Source of the DNA: Erysipelotrichaceae bacterium
GTDB taxonomy: Bacteria; Bacillota_I; Bacilli_A; RFN20; CAG-826
Assembly: GCA_015058945.1 (NCBI GenBank)
Contig: SVBF01000018.1
Span: forward strand, 62,001-126,000
Direction of reading: 5' to 3'
DNA length: 64,000 nucleotides
The position numbers and the translations under genes were made by a program. Under the pieces are notes generated by a model. That model was given only the letters and a program-made list of their open reading frames with translations, searched no databases and was not told where the DNA came from. Positions 45,301-53,614 of the stretch are shown here, one piece after another (position 1 is the stretch's first letter; the number at the start of each line of letters is the position of its first letter).

Positions 45301-45914
45301 TGCTGAACCTCGGCTCCATCGTCACCGATAACCTCGATAAGGCGACCTCCACCGCCGGCCAGGCTTTCCATGGCGAGGACATCGTCGAGAGCATCTCCGT
45401 CTCCAACCCCTCGCTGTCCGCGCCTTCTTGGAACCTAAGCATCGGCTTAGGCGCTTTGGCCCATACCAATCTCCTCGGCTCGCTCACGGCGACCATTTCG
45501 GGCAAGAAAGTCACCCACGAAGACGAAAACGGGAAGCAATACTCCTACAACACGCTTTATTCCATCACCGGCGGCACGACGATCTCCATCCTTGTCCTCA
45601 ACATCGTCGCCACCATCAACCTTTCCATCAAAAACGTCTCCACCGGCGTCTACAAAAACGCTTGGACCGACACTTCCGCGACCGTCTATTCCGGTGACAT
45701 GAAGAACGAACCGGACGAAAAATCCAAAATCGAATGGCACGGCATCATCCCATCCGTCGTCAAATACTACGAAGACCATTACTACTGGATGGGCGTGCCC
45801 GTCACCGGAACGCCAGAGCAGATTTGGAACGGTAGCCGCGGCAAAAACGACGGCAACGCCAATTACCAAAGCGCGCAGTGGTATACCAAGCCGGGCGTCG
45901 TCGCGACGGCTTAA
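42306..45914 (+). CDS. Giant surface lipoprotein B (1202 aa), paralogue of protein A
   Basis: The N-terminal MGPFEQRKNRTPRFAMTLGL, then ATVLLFSCGN, has a lipoprotein-like signal with an imperfect lipobox (LFSC), so it is probably lipid-anchored outside. The rest is a long beta/helix-repeat region homologous to giant protein A in order: YEYGDLDYVI near 180, LWELPLGDK near 220, LAANADLSRDFLSGLNADI, LTKLLKGQYFELLSS near 755, and GIDKEGSLYLTRY near 950. It lacks A's membrane helix. Its stop overlaps that of the convergent ruvX. The function is unknown. The different anchoring of the two paralogues suggests a pair working in the same envelope layer. Confidence 0.8.
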   Translation: MGPFEQRKNRTPRFAMTLGLATVLLFSCGNPGEQSAISENIETPNEIATPMKAQVLEGFSNGLKLEFDALKLLIPANGSRGENLIDLSSSSGQIRLESPSLHGLFVGLDAPVSYNGLDRELALTLAGDDVYFSVSSERDDAANYDLKYHSSIATKDVGGEDAVTKGISYYEYGDLDYVIAEILDILGVDSLSLNLDKGIGLTFDWDAINDSIDAISEYDATRFLWELPLGDKTFPIGLGHDDSGVLSTIEFPLQVNQGDYAVLNDDFHLCLKAKIAEDAPLSWAPKYPTDEYVDIVDSLSLFRQIAKLTQRKAFGVTADFNLSHTEDEILGDEDHFATPAVDESAYLRLAANADLSRDFLSGLNADIILGQLGKNEKRIGFHSKLDEAESDARLFLNVNDILKVRTTSDVVSALFSSLLDSLKDDSIQNDMIMKLLSSLLATANGIFEAINAVKESAFYENIDKKHFESILSTIVDLQVHDNSISITVDLSGASLIGTATVLLNGTSDDMSLGRITLDNVGLKSTNDSHTCFTIDGYLTIDPYQDVAFSEDGYVEMTHLPHWTDEINAIAERDQLSAQIDGYALKQGTTSRITSATANQYVYDPVAKRGRTEQGMAFHGSLAFDLQQRLGTGAMTFLDLKEDYVNDHNLKIDVTGEEGENDTEEKDMVGSGNENAMYFEYNSRNVTAASGSSTYKSENRSEPSRNPLKGRFSIHSLNGLLGVILELTESNDPKFERLTNLVSGIMAETLLTKLLKGQYFELLSSKILTSVTLNADSSTFVIAPGIIQQNTGLTLKAGYGEDGMPRTIEIWLTLEGEENDTEVYAKITLGDTSFDSFPYQFDNHDNANFVDYSSLKTLLGYGIDTISLGNTDKDKTTTYHIGGTVTLEIRLGSEWTVKDVQIALDIYFILHGTSLKILGSIFTPKTTALLGMVKVIPENCYSTFFYETDGIDKEGSLYLTRYVGPSNRINSWRDDVEVSHCKVKGSDFLSNAVDWLAKYMLNLGSIVTDNLDKATSTAGQAFHGEDIVESISVSNPSLSAPSWNLSIGLGALAHTNLLGSLTATISGKKVTHEDENGKQYSYNTLYSITGGTTISILVLNIVATINLSIKNVSTGVYKNAWTDTSATVYSGDMKNEPDEKSKIEWHGIIPSVVKYYEDHYYWMGVPVTGTPEQIWNGSRGKNDGNANYQSAQWYTKPGVVATA

Positions 45915-46345
45915 TCTTCCATTTGACCGATGGACTTCAAATAACGGCTCAGGATGACCGCGGCGGCCGCGGAATCGATGTTTTGCCGTTGTTTCTTCGC
46001 GTTTTTCCCTTGCTGATGCAATAAGGACGCCGCGTCGACGGTGCTATTGCGTTCATCTTGTTTATGTACGGGAATTGCGGGGAAAACCTCATGTAACCGC
46101 AAAATGAAATCCTCGACGATCGGCGTCATTTCGCACGGATCCCCCGAGGGGAACAAAGGGTAGCCGATGACGAAGGATTCGATGCGCTCAAGCTCCATCA
46201 TGTCCTTGATGCCCTCAATCGCGAACTCATAATGGGTGGCGGGAAAACGCACTTCTTTCAATGGGGTGACGAACATGCCGCTGCGGGAAAGGGCGAGGCC
46301 GATGGAGCCCTTACCCAAATCGATCGCGAGGATGTTCTTTTCCAT
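45911..46345 (-). CDS. RuvX/YqgF pre-16S rRNA nuclease family
   Basis: The 144-aa protein has the RNase H-like fold with the acidic residue in ILAIDLGKGSIGLALS, HKQDERNSTVDAA (the DER-ST motif) and the C-terminal Asp in DSAAAAVIL. YqgF/RuvX matures the 16S rRNA 5' end and was earlier proposed to be a Holliday resolvase. I chose the ATG at 46345 because TATAAT ends seven bases before it. The ATG inside TATAATG further up is not transcribable. Confidence 0.9.
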   Translation of the reverse strand: MEKNILAIDLGKGSIGLALSRSGMFVTPLKEVRFPATHYEFAIEGIKDMMELERIESFVIGYPLFPSGDPCEMTPIVEDFILRLHEVFPAIPVHKQDERNSTVDAASLLHQQGKNAKKQRQNIDSAAAAVILSRYLKSIGQMED

Positions 46346-46352
46346 TGGCAAC

Positions 46353-46358
46353 ATTATA
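46353..46358 (-). promoter_or_regulatory. -10 box of ruvX, leaderless configuration
   Basis: TATAAT on the minus strand is followed by GTTGCCA and the ATG, a 7-base gap. Confidence 0.65.
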
Positions 46359-46464
46359 TTCTCTTCCCCCGCGCTTAAGAAAGAACGCGCGTGGCGCAGG
46401 GGTATTTTCCTTGTCTATTTTTGACGCGCACTTATGATACACGCGCAAAGGAGGACCATCGATT

Positions 46465-48237
46465 ATGGCCAAAGACTGTTGGGACTTATCCGTCTTCTTC
46501 AAATCCGAAGAGGAATTTCTGTCCACATTAGAAGAATTCAAATCGCTCATCCCAGAGCTCGCCGCCTTCCAAGGAAAGCTAAGCGACGAAAAGGAACTCG
46601 CCGCGTTCCTACGTTTAGACAAGAAGGCGAACATGCTCTTGGTCCGCTGCTACTACTTCGCGTCCATGCGCAGCGACCGCAACAAGAAGGACGTCAAAAA
46701 CAGCGAGGACCTCATGAAGGTTCAGATCGCGTTGCAAACCTATTCCGCCGCGGTCTCCTACCAATCCCCCGAAATCCTCGCGTTAGGTAGGGAGAAGGTC
46801 GAGGCCTTCCTCGCCGCTCACCCCGAATTTGAGGAATACTCCTTCCAGATGGACCGTCTCTTCAATGAGGCGAGCCACGTCTTGTCCACCCGTGAGGAAG
46901 GATTGCTCAGCGCCTATAGTCCGGTCGCCGGAGGCATCCGTAACCTCTATGGTCAACTCACCATCGCCGATGGCAAGCCGAGCGAAGCCACCTTATCTAA
47001 CGGCGAGAAAGTCCTCGTCACCCAAGCCAACTGGTCTTCCCTCATCGCCAAGACGAAGAAGGCCGAGGACCGCCAAGCCATCTTCGAGGCGCTTTATTCC
47101 TATTACGACGCCCATAAATCGACCTATGGCGAGATCTATAATCTGACCCTGCAACGCCAGCTCGCCGAAGTGAAGGCGAGGGGATACCAAAACATCCTCG
47201 AATCGCACCTTTCCGGCAACAAGATCCCCCTCGAGGTCTTCCATACGCTCGTGCGCGTCGCAAGCACCCATAGCGAGCCCCTAAAGAAATACATCGAGCT
47301 GCGCCGCAAAGCGCTCGGCTTAGAGAAGCATCGCTCCTATGACCGCTTCCTCCACCTCGCCGAAAGCGACAAGCATTACACCTATGAGGAGGCGAAGCAA
47401 CTCTTCTACGATTCCATCGCCTCCTTCCCGAAGGATTTCCAAGAGAAGGCCCGTGAAGTCACTAAGGACGGCTACGTCGACGTCTATCCTGGCGAAGGCA
47501 AGCGTTCCGGCGCCTATTCTAACGGCGGTTATGACCTCCATCCCTTCATCCTGCTGAACTTTGTCGGGGAGTTAAACGACGTCTTCACCCTCGCCCATGA
47601 GTCAGGTCACTCCATCCATACCTTATATAGTGAGGAAGGCCAGCCCACCTTGAAGCAGGACTACACCATCTTCGTCGCGGAGATCGCCTCCACCTTCAAC
47701 GAACATAACTTGCTCGACTATCTTCTCTCGACCGGCAAGCTCTCCAAGGAAGACCGTGTCTTCTTATTGCAGAAAGCCATCGACGAAATCGTCTCGACCT
47801 TCTATCGTCAGACCTTGTTCGGCCATTATGAATTCCTCATGGCGGAAAAGGCGGAGAAAGGCGAACCGATCAGCTATTCGGTCGCCAATGACGTCATGAT
47901 CCAGCTCTATAAGGATTACTATGGCATCGACATCGCCGAAGAGAAGCTCAAACCCCTCGTTTGGGCCTATATCCCCCATCTCTTCAACACCCCCTTCTAC
48001 GTCTATCAATACGCGACGAGCTTCACTTCATCCATGTTGCTCTACGAACGGGTGAAGAACAAAGAGGAAGGCGCCTTCGACCGCTACATCTCCCTCTTTA
48101 AGTCCGGCGGCAGCGATTACCCCGTCGCCCAGGTCAAGAGAGCCGGCGTCGACTTGACGACCGAAGAACCCTATATGGCGGTCATCCACCGCATGGAGTC
48201 CTTGGTCGACCAGCTCGAAAAGGAACTCGCCGAATAA
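46465..48237 (+). CDS. pepF: Oligoendopeptidase F (peptidase M3)
   Basis: A cytosolic zinc metallopeptidase of 590 aa that cleaves medium-length oligopeptides. The zinc motif HESGH is in TLAHESGHSIHTLYS, with the downstream Glu ligand in FVAEIASTFNEH. The N-terminal helical part and length match PepF. It has a normal leader with AAAGGAGGACC before the ATG and a TATGAT upstream. A strong terminator follows. Confidence 0.97.
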   Translation: MAKDCWDLSVFFKSEEEFLSTLEEFKSLIPELAAFQGKLSDEKELAAFLRLDKKANMLLVRCYYFASMRSDRNKKDVKNSEDLMKVQIALQTYSAAVSYQSPEILALGREKVEAFLAAHPEFEEYSFQMDRLFNEASHVLSTREEGLLSAYSPVAGGIRNLYGQLTIADGKPSEATLSNGEKVLVTQANWSSLIAKTKKAEDRQAIFEALYSYYDAHKSTYGEIYNLTLQRQLAEVKARGYQNILESHLSGNKIPLEVFHTLVRVASTHSEPLKKYIELRRKALGLEKHRSYDRFLHLAESDKHYTYEEAKQLFYDSIASFPKDFQEKAREVTKDGYVDVYPGEGKRSGAYSNGGYDLHPFILLNFVGELNDVFTLAHESGHSIHTLYSEEGQPTLKQDYTIFVAEIASTFNEHNLLDYLLSTGKLSKEDRVFLLQKAIDEIVSTFYRQTLFGHYEFLMAEKAEKGEPISYSVANDVMIQLYKDYYGIDIAEEKLKPLVWAYIPHLFNTPFYVYQYATSFTSSMLLYERVKNKEEGAFDRYISLFKSGGSDYPVAQVKRAGVDLTTEEPYMAVIHRMESLVDQLEKELAE

Positions 48238-48245
48238 GCGACGAA

Positions 48246-48283
48246 AAAGCCCCTTGGTTCATTTCTGAATCAGGGGGCTTTTC
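48246..48283 (+). terminator. Intrinsic terminator of pepF
   Basis: AAAAGCCCC pairs with GGGGGCTTTT across a loop of about 19 bases. It just reaches the stop of the convergent membrane protein gene and may also serve it, because the reverse side ends in an A-run. Confidence 0.75.
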
Positions 48284-49316
48284 AACCGATGTCTTCCGGC
48301 GCCCAGGTCTTCACTCGGGCCGAAGGGGTGCGCTTCGTCTTTTTCGGGGCCAGAGGCGGATCGAGTTTGGCCGGCTTCGGGGCTGGCTTAGGTTTCTTTG
48401 GCTTCGGAGGTTCGTAATGGGGTAAGGAGACCTTCGCGCCGTGATCGATCGCATCGGCCTTGGACATCGCCTTTTGAAAGTGAGCCCTGCATTCGAGGTA
48501 ACGCCCTTGCGCGGCGAGTTCGTTGAACACCGCACGGCTCATCTTGCCATCGCATTTCTCGGTATAGTGAATCAGGAATTCGAAGGCGTCCGCAGGCATC
48601 GGGTCACGGTTTTGGGGATCGTAATAGATGCAGAAGAGATTGAAGAGCATCGAATCCCAATTGCCGACCATATAGTCCCAATAGAAGTCTCTCTTATAGA
48701 GGGCGCGTTCATCGTAGGTCGCGAGGGATTTGAGGCGTTTTTTGCGCAATTCGTAGATCCTTTCGTAACGAGCGGGATAATTCACGTTATAGAAAAGGCC
48801 GAAGAACATGAAAAGGGCAAACATGAAGGGAAGGATGAAATTCCCATAAAGCGTCGCCTGGCCGAGGATCATGGGAACGAGGGGCACATATTCTTGGAAG
48901 AACTCTTGGAAGCCCGGGGTGATGAGGTAGACCCCATAAAGGATGGAGACGAGGGGCACCAAGACATAGCCGAGGACCAAGAAGAAGCCATACCACCAAT
49001 AGGCTTTGCGGTATTTGCATAGCTTCGTCGAGACCACCAAAGGGAAAATCAAGAGGATCACGTTGGCCGCGGGGAGGAAGAAGAACACGAAGGCGCCGAG
49101 CACCCCGAACACCATGCCGTTAATGGTCAGCTCGATGGCGGGCAAGGCGGCGATGAGCATCTGGCTGAACGGGTTTTCGGAAAAGATCAGGAGCATGTAA
49201 TAAGCTCCAAGCGCGGCGGAGAGGAGGAAAGCGAAAAGGCACACCCAAGGAACCCATTTTCTCGGGCGGGTGATCTGCGATTTCTTCAGGACCTTTTCAT
49301 CCAGGAACCGTTCCAT
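48282..49316 (-). CDS. Multi-pass membrane protein with basic Pro/Lys tail
   Basis: The 344-aa protein has about six membrane helices in its first 200 residues. A soluble region follows (YDERALYKRDFYWDYMVGNW), then a C-terminal Pro/Lys-rich tail (PKPKKPKPAPKPAKLDPPLA). No family is recognised. The ATG at 49316 is supported by TATAAT seven bases upstream. An in-frame longer version to 49424 would start upstream of the promoter. The tail resembles the low-complexity linkers of other membrane proteins in this window. Confidence 0.75.
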   Translation of the reverse strand: MERFLDEKVLKKSQITRPRKWVPWVCLFAFLLSAALGAYYMLLIFSENPFSQMLIAALPAIELTINGMVFGVLGAFVFFFLPAANVILLIFPLVVSTKLCKYRKAYWWYGFFLVLGYVLVPLVSILYGVYLITPGFQEFFQEYVPLVPMILGQATLYGNFILPFMFALFMFFGLFYNVNYPARYERIYELRKKRLKSLATYDERALYKRDFYWDYMVGNWDSMLFNLFCIYYDPQNRDPMPADAFEFLIHYTEKCDGKMSRAVFNELAAQGRYLECRAHFQKAMSKADAIDHGAKVSLPHYEPPKPKKPKPAPKPAKLDPPLAPKKTKRTPSARVKTWAPEDIG

Positions 49317-49323
49317 GGAAAAC

Positions 49324-49329
49324 ATTATA
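49324..49329 (-). promoter_or_regulatory. -10 box of the membrane protein gene, leaderless configuration
   Basis: TATAAT on the minus strand is followed by GTTTTCC and the ATG, a 7-base gap. Confidence 0.65.
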
Positions 49330-49440
49330 AGGCCTAGAGGCCTAAGGGGCACTTCTTTCTTTATCGAGAATTTTCCTTCTTTGGCTATCTCAAAACCCCG
49401 TTTTGCCTTACAATTTACGAGCACGCATCAGGAGCTACAC

Positions 49441-49989
49441 ATGCCAAAGAACATCCTTATCGCTTATTTCTCCCACGGCGGGGAAAATCTCGTTGACGAC
49501 CAGATCGTCGACCTCGGTGAAAACGGCAACACCAAAATCGCCGCGCGCCAACTTCAGGAGGCGCTCGCGGAAAAAGGTTTGAAGTCCAACCTCTTCGAAA
49601 TCGAACCCCTCATCCCCTACGACCGTTCCTATGAAGGCACCCTCGCCCGTTCCCGTCAGGAATACGAAAGCGGCGCGGCCCCGCTCATCAAAGACGGCCC
49701 GAACGGCTACGAGGCCTATGACCTCATCTTCCTCGGCTACCCCAACTGGTGGGGAACCCTTCCCGCCCCGATCGTCTCCTTCCTCCGCGATCATGACACC
49801 AACGGCAAAACCATCGTCCCGTTCGTGACTCACGGCGGACAGCGCTTCCTCTACTCCATCGAGTCCATCCAAAAGGAAGCCCCGAAAGCCTCGGTCACCC
49901 CGGGCTTTGCGATCGCGGCCCCCTATATGAGCCAGTCCCCCGCGGTCATCGCGGAATGGCTTGGGGAAAACCTCGAGAAACTCGCCTAA
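49441..49989 (+). CDS. Flavodoxin-like protein
   Basis: The 182-aa protein belongs to the flavodoxin-like FMN-binding group: NILIAYFSHGGEN forms the phosphate loop, YDLIFLGYPNWWGTLPAP the second FMN-binding loop, and VPFVTHGG the third. It probably carries electrons or acts as an FMN-dependent reductase. Partners are not adjacent. A TACAAT promoter and CAGGAGCTACAC before the ATG give it a normal short leader. A terminator follows. Confidence 0.9.
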   Translation: MPKNILIAYFSHGGENLVDDQIVDLGENGNTKIAARQLQEALAEKGLKSNLFEIEPLIPYDRSYEGTLARSRQEYESGAAPLIKDGPNGYEAYDLIFLGYPNWWGTLPAPIVSFLRDHDTNGKTIVPFVTHGGQRFLYSIESIQKEAPKASVTPGFAIAAPYMSQSPAVIAEWLGENLEKLA

Positions 49990-49998
49990 ACGAAAATG

Positions 49999-50029
49999 AC
50001 GCCCCACGATTGCTCGTGAGGCGTTTTTT
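49999..50029. terminator. Intrinsic terminator between flavodoxin and clpB
   Basis: ACGCCcCACGA pairs with TCGTGaGGCGT around a TTGC loop and is followed by TTTTTTC on the plus strand. It lies between two converging genes. Confidence 0.85.
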
Positions 50030-50035
50030 CATAGT

Positions 50036-52159
50036 TTAGGAGAGGTTCGTCTTGCTTAGGCGCAGCTCGTCGCCATAGACGTCGAGGCTATATTTCGACT
50101 CGGTGGAGAGCTCGCCGCGGATGATCTTCTCCGCGAGGAAGGTCTCGATCTTGTCTTGGATGAAGCGCTTGATCGGACGGGCGCCGAAGAGTTCGTTGAA
50201 GGCGCGCTCGACGACCCAATCCTTAAGTTTGGTCGTGAAGGTGACGGAGATGTATTGCTCCTCCAAGCGTTTGGAGAGTTCGCGCAGCATCTTATCGACG
50301 ATCGCGCGTTGTTCGCTCCGCCCGAGCGGATTGAAGTAGACGATCTCGTCGATACGGTTGAGGAACTCTGGCTTGAAGGTGCGATGGAGCAAGACTTCCA
50401 CCGCGCCCCTATCGCCCTTAAGCAAAGCTTCTGAGCCGAGGTTGCTCGTCATGATGATGACGGTGTTGCGGAAGTCCACGAGCCTTCCCTGCGAATCGGT
50501 AAGACGCCCTTCGTCGAGCACCTGCAGGAGCAAGTTGAAGACTTCCGGATCCGCCTTTTCAATTTCATCGAAGAGAACGATGGAATAAGGGTTGCGGCGC
50601 ACTTTTTCGGTGAGTTGTCCACCTTGCTCGTAACCGATATATCCCGGGGCGGCGCCGATAAGGCGGGAGACGGAGTATTTCTCCATGTATTCCGACATGT
50701 CGATGCGGATGATGTTGTTCTCGTCGTCGAAGAGGGCTTCGGCGAGGGCTTTGGATACTTCGGTCTTGCCAACGCCAGTCGGGCCCAGGAAGAGGAAGGA
50801 TCCGATCGGGCGCATGGGGTTTTTGATGCCGGCGCGCTGACGGAGGATGGCGTTGCTCACCAAAGTGATGGCCTCGTCTTGTCCGATGACGCGGCTTTGG
50901 AGGATGTTCTTCAGGTCGAGGACTTTCTCCTTGTCGCCCTTTTCGATGCGGGCGACGGGGATGCCGGTCATCTTCGCGACGATCTTCGCCACTTCTTCCT
51001 CATCGACGACTTCGTTGACGAGTTTGTCCTTCTTGGAGGAGACTTCGATCTCGTGCAGCTTCTGCTCCAATTCAGGGATGACCTTATATTGGAGTTCGCT
51101 GGCCTTCTGATAATTGCCTTCGGAGAAGCGGACGGAGAGGTCGAACTTCGCCTTCTCGAGGTCTTTCTTCAAGGTCTTGGCCTCGGAGATTTCGTTCTTT
51201 TCCTCCTCCCAGCGCTTCTTAAGTTCGGCGAAATGCTCGCTTTCGTCCTTGAGATCCATCTCGAGGGCCTCGAGGCGTTTGCGCGAGGATTCGTCCTTTT
51301 CTTTCGACAATGCGACTTTCTCGATCTCGAGCTGGCGGATCTTGCGGTTGCTCTCGTCGAGTTCGGTCGGCATCGATTCGATCTCCACCTTGATTAAGGC
51401 GCAGGCTTCGTCGAGCAAGTCGATCGCCTTATCCGGCAAAAAGCGGTTGGTGATGTAACGGTTGGATAGCGTCGCGGCGGCGACGATGGCCCCGTCGGTG
51501 ATGGCGACGCCGTGATAGGACTCGAAGCGCTGCTTCAAGCCGCGGAGGATGGAGATAGTGTCCGCCACGGTCGGCTCGCCGACGAGAATCGGCTGAAAGC
51601 GACGTTCGAGCGCGCGGTCCTTCTCAATATATTCGCGATATTCGTTGAGCGTGGTCGCGCCGATGCAGTCGATGTCGCCCCTGGCCAGCAATGGCTTAAG
51701 CATGTTGGACGCGTCCATGGCCCCATCGGTGCGGCCCGCCCCGACAATGAGGTGGATCTCGTCGATGAAGAGGATGATCTTGCCATTGGACTCTTTGATT
51801 TTGTTGAGGACGGCCTTAAGACGCTCCTCGAATTCGCCGCGGTATTTCGCGCCGGCGAGCAGTGCGCCCATGTCGAGCTCATAGATGCGTTTTCCCTGAA
51901 GGGTGGCTGGGACGTCGTTTTTGACGATGCGCTCCGCCAAACCTTCGATGATCGCGGTTTTGCCTACGCCAGGCTCGCCGAGCAAGACGACATTGTTCTT
52001 CGTTTTCCTCGCCAAAACCTGAATGACTTTGCGGATTTCCTCATCGCGTCCGATGACCGGATCGATTTTCCCCGATGTGACGGCGTCGTTGATGTCGCGG
52101 CCGAATTTGGAGAGAACCTCGGGGTCGTTCTCATAAGAGGGTACTTGTTCAAATTGCAT
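50036..52159 (-). CDS. clpB: ClpB-type disaggregase lacking the N-terminal domain
   Basis: The 707-aa AAA+ protein has two nucleotide domains: NBD1 with [20 protein letters not shown] near residue 60 and NBD2 with [20 protein letters not shown] near 455. Between them a long coiled-coil M-domain ([20 protein letters not shown]) marks it as ClpB rather than ClpA or ClpC. It lacks the roughly 140-residue N-domain of full ClpB (about 860 aa). ClpB works with DnaK to rescue aggregated proteins. The ATG at 52159 has AAGGAGGTAATACC before it. A CIRCE element upstream indicates HrcA repression. Confidence 0.95.
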   Translation of the reverse strand: MQFEQVPSYENDPEVLSKFGRDINDAVTSGKIDPVIGRDEEIRKVIQVLARKTKNNVVLLGEPGVGKTAIIEGLAERIVKNDVPATLQGKRIYELDMGALLAGAKYRGEFEERLKAVLNKIKESNGKIILFIDEIHLIVGAGRTDGAMDASNMLKPLLARGDIDCIGATTLNEYREYIEKDRALERRFQPILVGEPTVADTISILRGLKQRFESYHGVAITDGAIVAAATLSNRYITNRFLPDKAIDLLDEACALIKVEIESMPTELDESNRKIRQLEIEKVALSKEKDESSRKRLEALEMDLKDESEHFAELKKRWEEEKNEISEAKTLKKDLEKAKFDLSVRFSEGNYQKASELQYKVIPELEQKLHEIEVSSKKDKLVNEVVDEEEVAKIVAKMTGIPVARIEKGDKEKVLDLKNILQSRVIGQDEAITLVSNAILRQRAGIKNPMRPIGSFLFLGPTGVGKTEVSKALAEALFDDENNIIRIDMSEYMEKYSVSRLIGAAPGYIGYEQGGQLTEKVRRNPYSIVLFDEIEKADPEVFNLLLQVLDEGRLTDSQGRLVDFRNTVIIMTSNLGSEALLKGDRGAVEVLLHRTFKPEFLNRIDEIVYFNPLGRSEQRAIVDKMLRELSKRLEEQYISVTFTTKLKDWVVERAFNELFGARPIKRFIQDKIETFLAEKIIRGELSTESKYSLDVYGDELRLSKTNLS

Positions 52160-52221
52160 GGTATTACCTCCTTGTGCTATGGCTTGTTGGTCCAAGCCTC
52201 ATACATATCATAACCCAATTT

Positions 52222-52248
52222 TTAGCAGTCTCAATAGTAGAGTGCTAA
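52222..52248. promoter_or_regulatory. CIRCE element (HrcA operator) of clpB
   Basis: TTAGCAGTC-N9-GAGTGCTAA matches the CIRCE consensus TTAGCACTC-N9-GAGTGCTAA with one mismatch. On the minus strand a TTGAGA -35 begins inside the spacer and TATGAT follows 16 bases later, so HrcA binding would block clpB transcription. Confidence 0.9.
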
Positions 52249-52282
52249 TTTTGTTTTCCTTAATAAATTCGGCGGAAGAATC

Positions 52283-52288
52283 CATAAT
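52283..52288 (+). promoter_or_regulatory. -10 box of PI-PLC-like gene
   Basis: CATAAT is followed by ten bases and the ATG at 52299, leaving a leader of only a few bases. It lies back to back with the CIRCE region of clpB. Confidence 0.45.
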
Positions 52289-52298
52289 AGTCGTAACT

Positions 52299-53207
52299 AT
52301 GAACAAACCTCTTGTCTCCATCGTGGCCGGAAGTTCCCTTTTGGCTCTCTCCCTTCTTTTCGGCGTCCTCGGCATGACCGACGCCATGGGGCAAAAAGCG
52401 AAAAGCCTTAGCCACGAAACCTGGATGGCCACCCACGACGACGCCACCGCCGTATCCTCTTTGGAAATTCCGGGTACGCACGACACGCTCGCCCTATATG
52501 GCATCGCCGATTTGGCGGGCCAATGCCAATCCTTGGAACTTGAGGAGCAGCTTAAACTCGGCGTCCGCTTCCTCGACATCCGTCTGGAACGCGATGGCGA
52601 TAACCTTAAGGCGGTCCATGGCATCGTCGACGAGCGCCAGACCTTCGCCACCACCATCCGCACGATGTCCTCCTTCCTAAAGAACCATCCGACCGAAAGC
52701 CTCTTTGTCTCCATCAAGGATGAGGATTCCTCCAAGAGCAACGGAAAGTTTGAGGAATGCCTCAAGAAATACATCGTCGAAAGCGATTGGTATCTGGCTC
52801 CAAGTATGCCCGCCACCCTAGGAGAGTGCCGCGGGAAGATGGTGCTTTTGTCCCGTTATGATTCCCCGACGATTGGAATCGACGCCGGAGCGCCTTGGAA
52901 AGACAATGCGTCCTTTGCCTTGAACGAGGAGATCTACGTTCAGGATTTCTATAAGATGAAAGACCCGGAGCAGAAGAAGCCGGAAATCCTCTCTTGTTTG
53001 GAAGACGCCCACCCCTACCGCATCAATTTCCTCAGCGGTTACCTCGAAGGTTCTTTCCCGCCCTCCTACGCCCCTAGCGTCGCCAAGGTCATCAATCCCT
53101 GGATCAAGGAATTGCTACCGACAATGAAAAACAAGGGCTTCATGCTCTTTGATTTCGTGACGTCCGAACTCGTCGACGCCTTCTTCCAAAACGGAGGTGC
53201 CAAATAA
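52299..53207 (+). CDS. Exported PI-specific phospholipase C-like protein
   Basis: The 302-aa protein has an N-terminal signal/anchor helix (LVSIVAGSSLLALSLLFGVL) and a PI-PLC X-type domain: LEIPGTHDTLALYG with His61, LGVRFLDIRLERDG, KAVHGIVDE with His107, and SLFVSIKDE. Both catalytic histidines of bacterial PI-PLC (His32 and His82 in B. cereus) have counterparts, so it may cleave phosphatidylinositol or related glycolipids outside the cell. The next gene starts at the last base of its stop codon (TAATG). Confidence 0.87.
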   Translation: MNKPLVSIVAGSSLLALSLLFGVLGMTDAMGQKAKSLSHETWMATHDDATAVSSLEIPGTHDTLALYGIADLAGQCQSLELEEQLKLGVRFLDIRLERDGDNLKAVHGIVDERQTFATTIRTMSSFLKNHPTESLFVSIKDEDSSKSNGKFEECLKKYIVESDWYLAPSMPATLGECRGKMVLLSRYDSPTIGIDAGAPWKDNASFALNEEIYVQDFYKMKDPEQKKPEILSCLEDAHPYRINFLSGYLEGSFPPSYAPSVAKVINPWIKELLPTMKNKGFMLFDFVTSELVDAFFQNGGAK

Positions 53208-53614
53208 TGAAGGCCCCGAAGCTTGCCCTAGCGATCACTATCGTCGGCACCGTCATCACCGCGCTTTTGTCCCTCGTCCTTTTGGCTATCGATGGCTTAG
53301 CCCTCTTCTCCAACATCGCCGCCTTATATGAAAACGGCGCCGCGCAGAGCATGCGTTATTTGTCGCGTTGCCTCTGCATGCTCCTCTTGCTCGCCCACCC
53401 CGTCCTCGCCATCATCGCGATCAAAAAAGGAGGCGCGTTGGTCACGACCTCCATGTTGCTCGGTTTTGGATGCGCGATCATCAGCGTACTCACGTTCGTG
53501 TTCTACGAATGGTTCATCGCCGTAGGACTCGTCATGGGTAACTTGTTGCTCCTATTGCCCCAAGTCATCGCCTTGACGAAGAAACGCGTCGTCGTGGCAA
53601 ACCCCAAGGACTAA
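53207..53614 (+). CDS. Small membrane protein coupled to the PLC-like gene
   Basis: A 135-aa protein with four predicted membrane helices (LALAITIVGTVITALLSLVL, CMLLLLAHPVLAIIAI, LLGFGCAIISVLTFVF, AVGLVMGNLLLLLPQVIAL). No family is recognised. The ATG overlaps the upstream stop by one base and GGAGGTG precedes it. It ends four bases into the convergent flavoprotein gene. Confidence 0.75.
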   Translation: MKAPKLALAITIVGTVITALLSLVLLAIDGLALFSNIAALYENGAAQSMRYLSRCLCMLLLLAHPVLAIIAIKKGGALVTTSMLLGFGCAIISVLTFVFYEWFIAVGLVMGNLLLLLPQVIALTKKRVVVANPKD

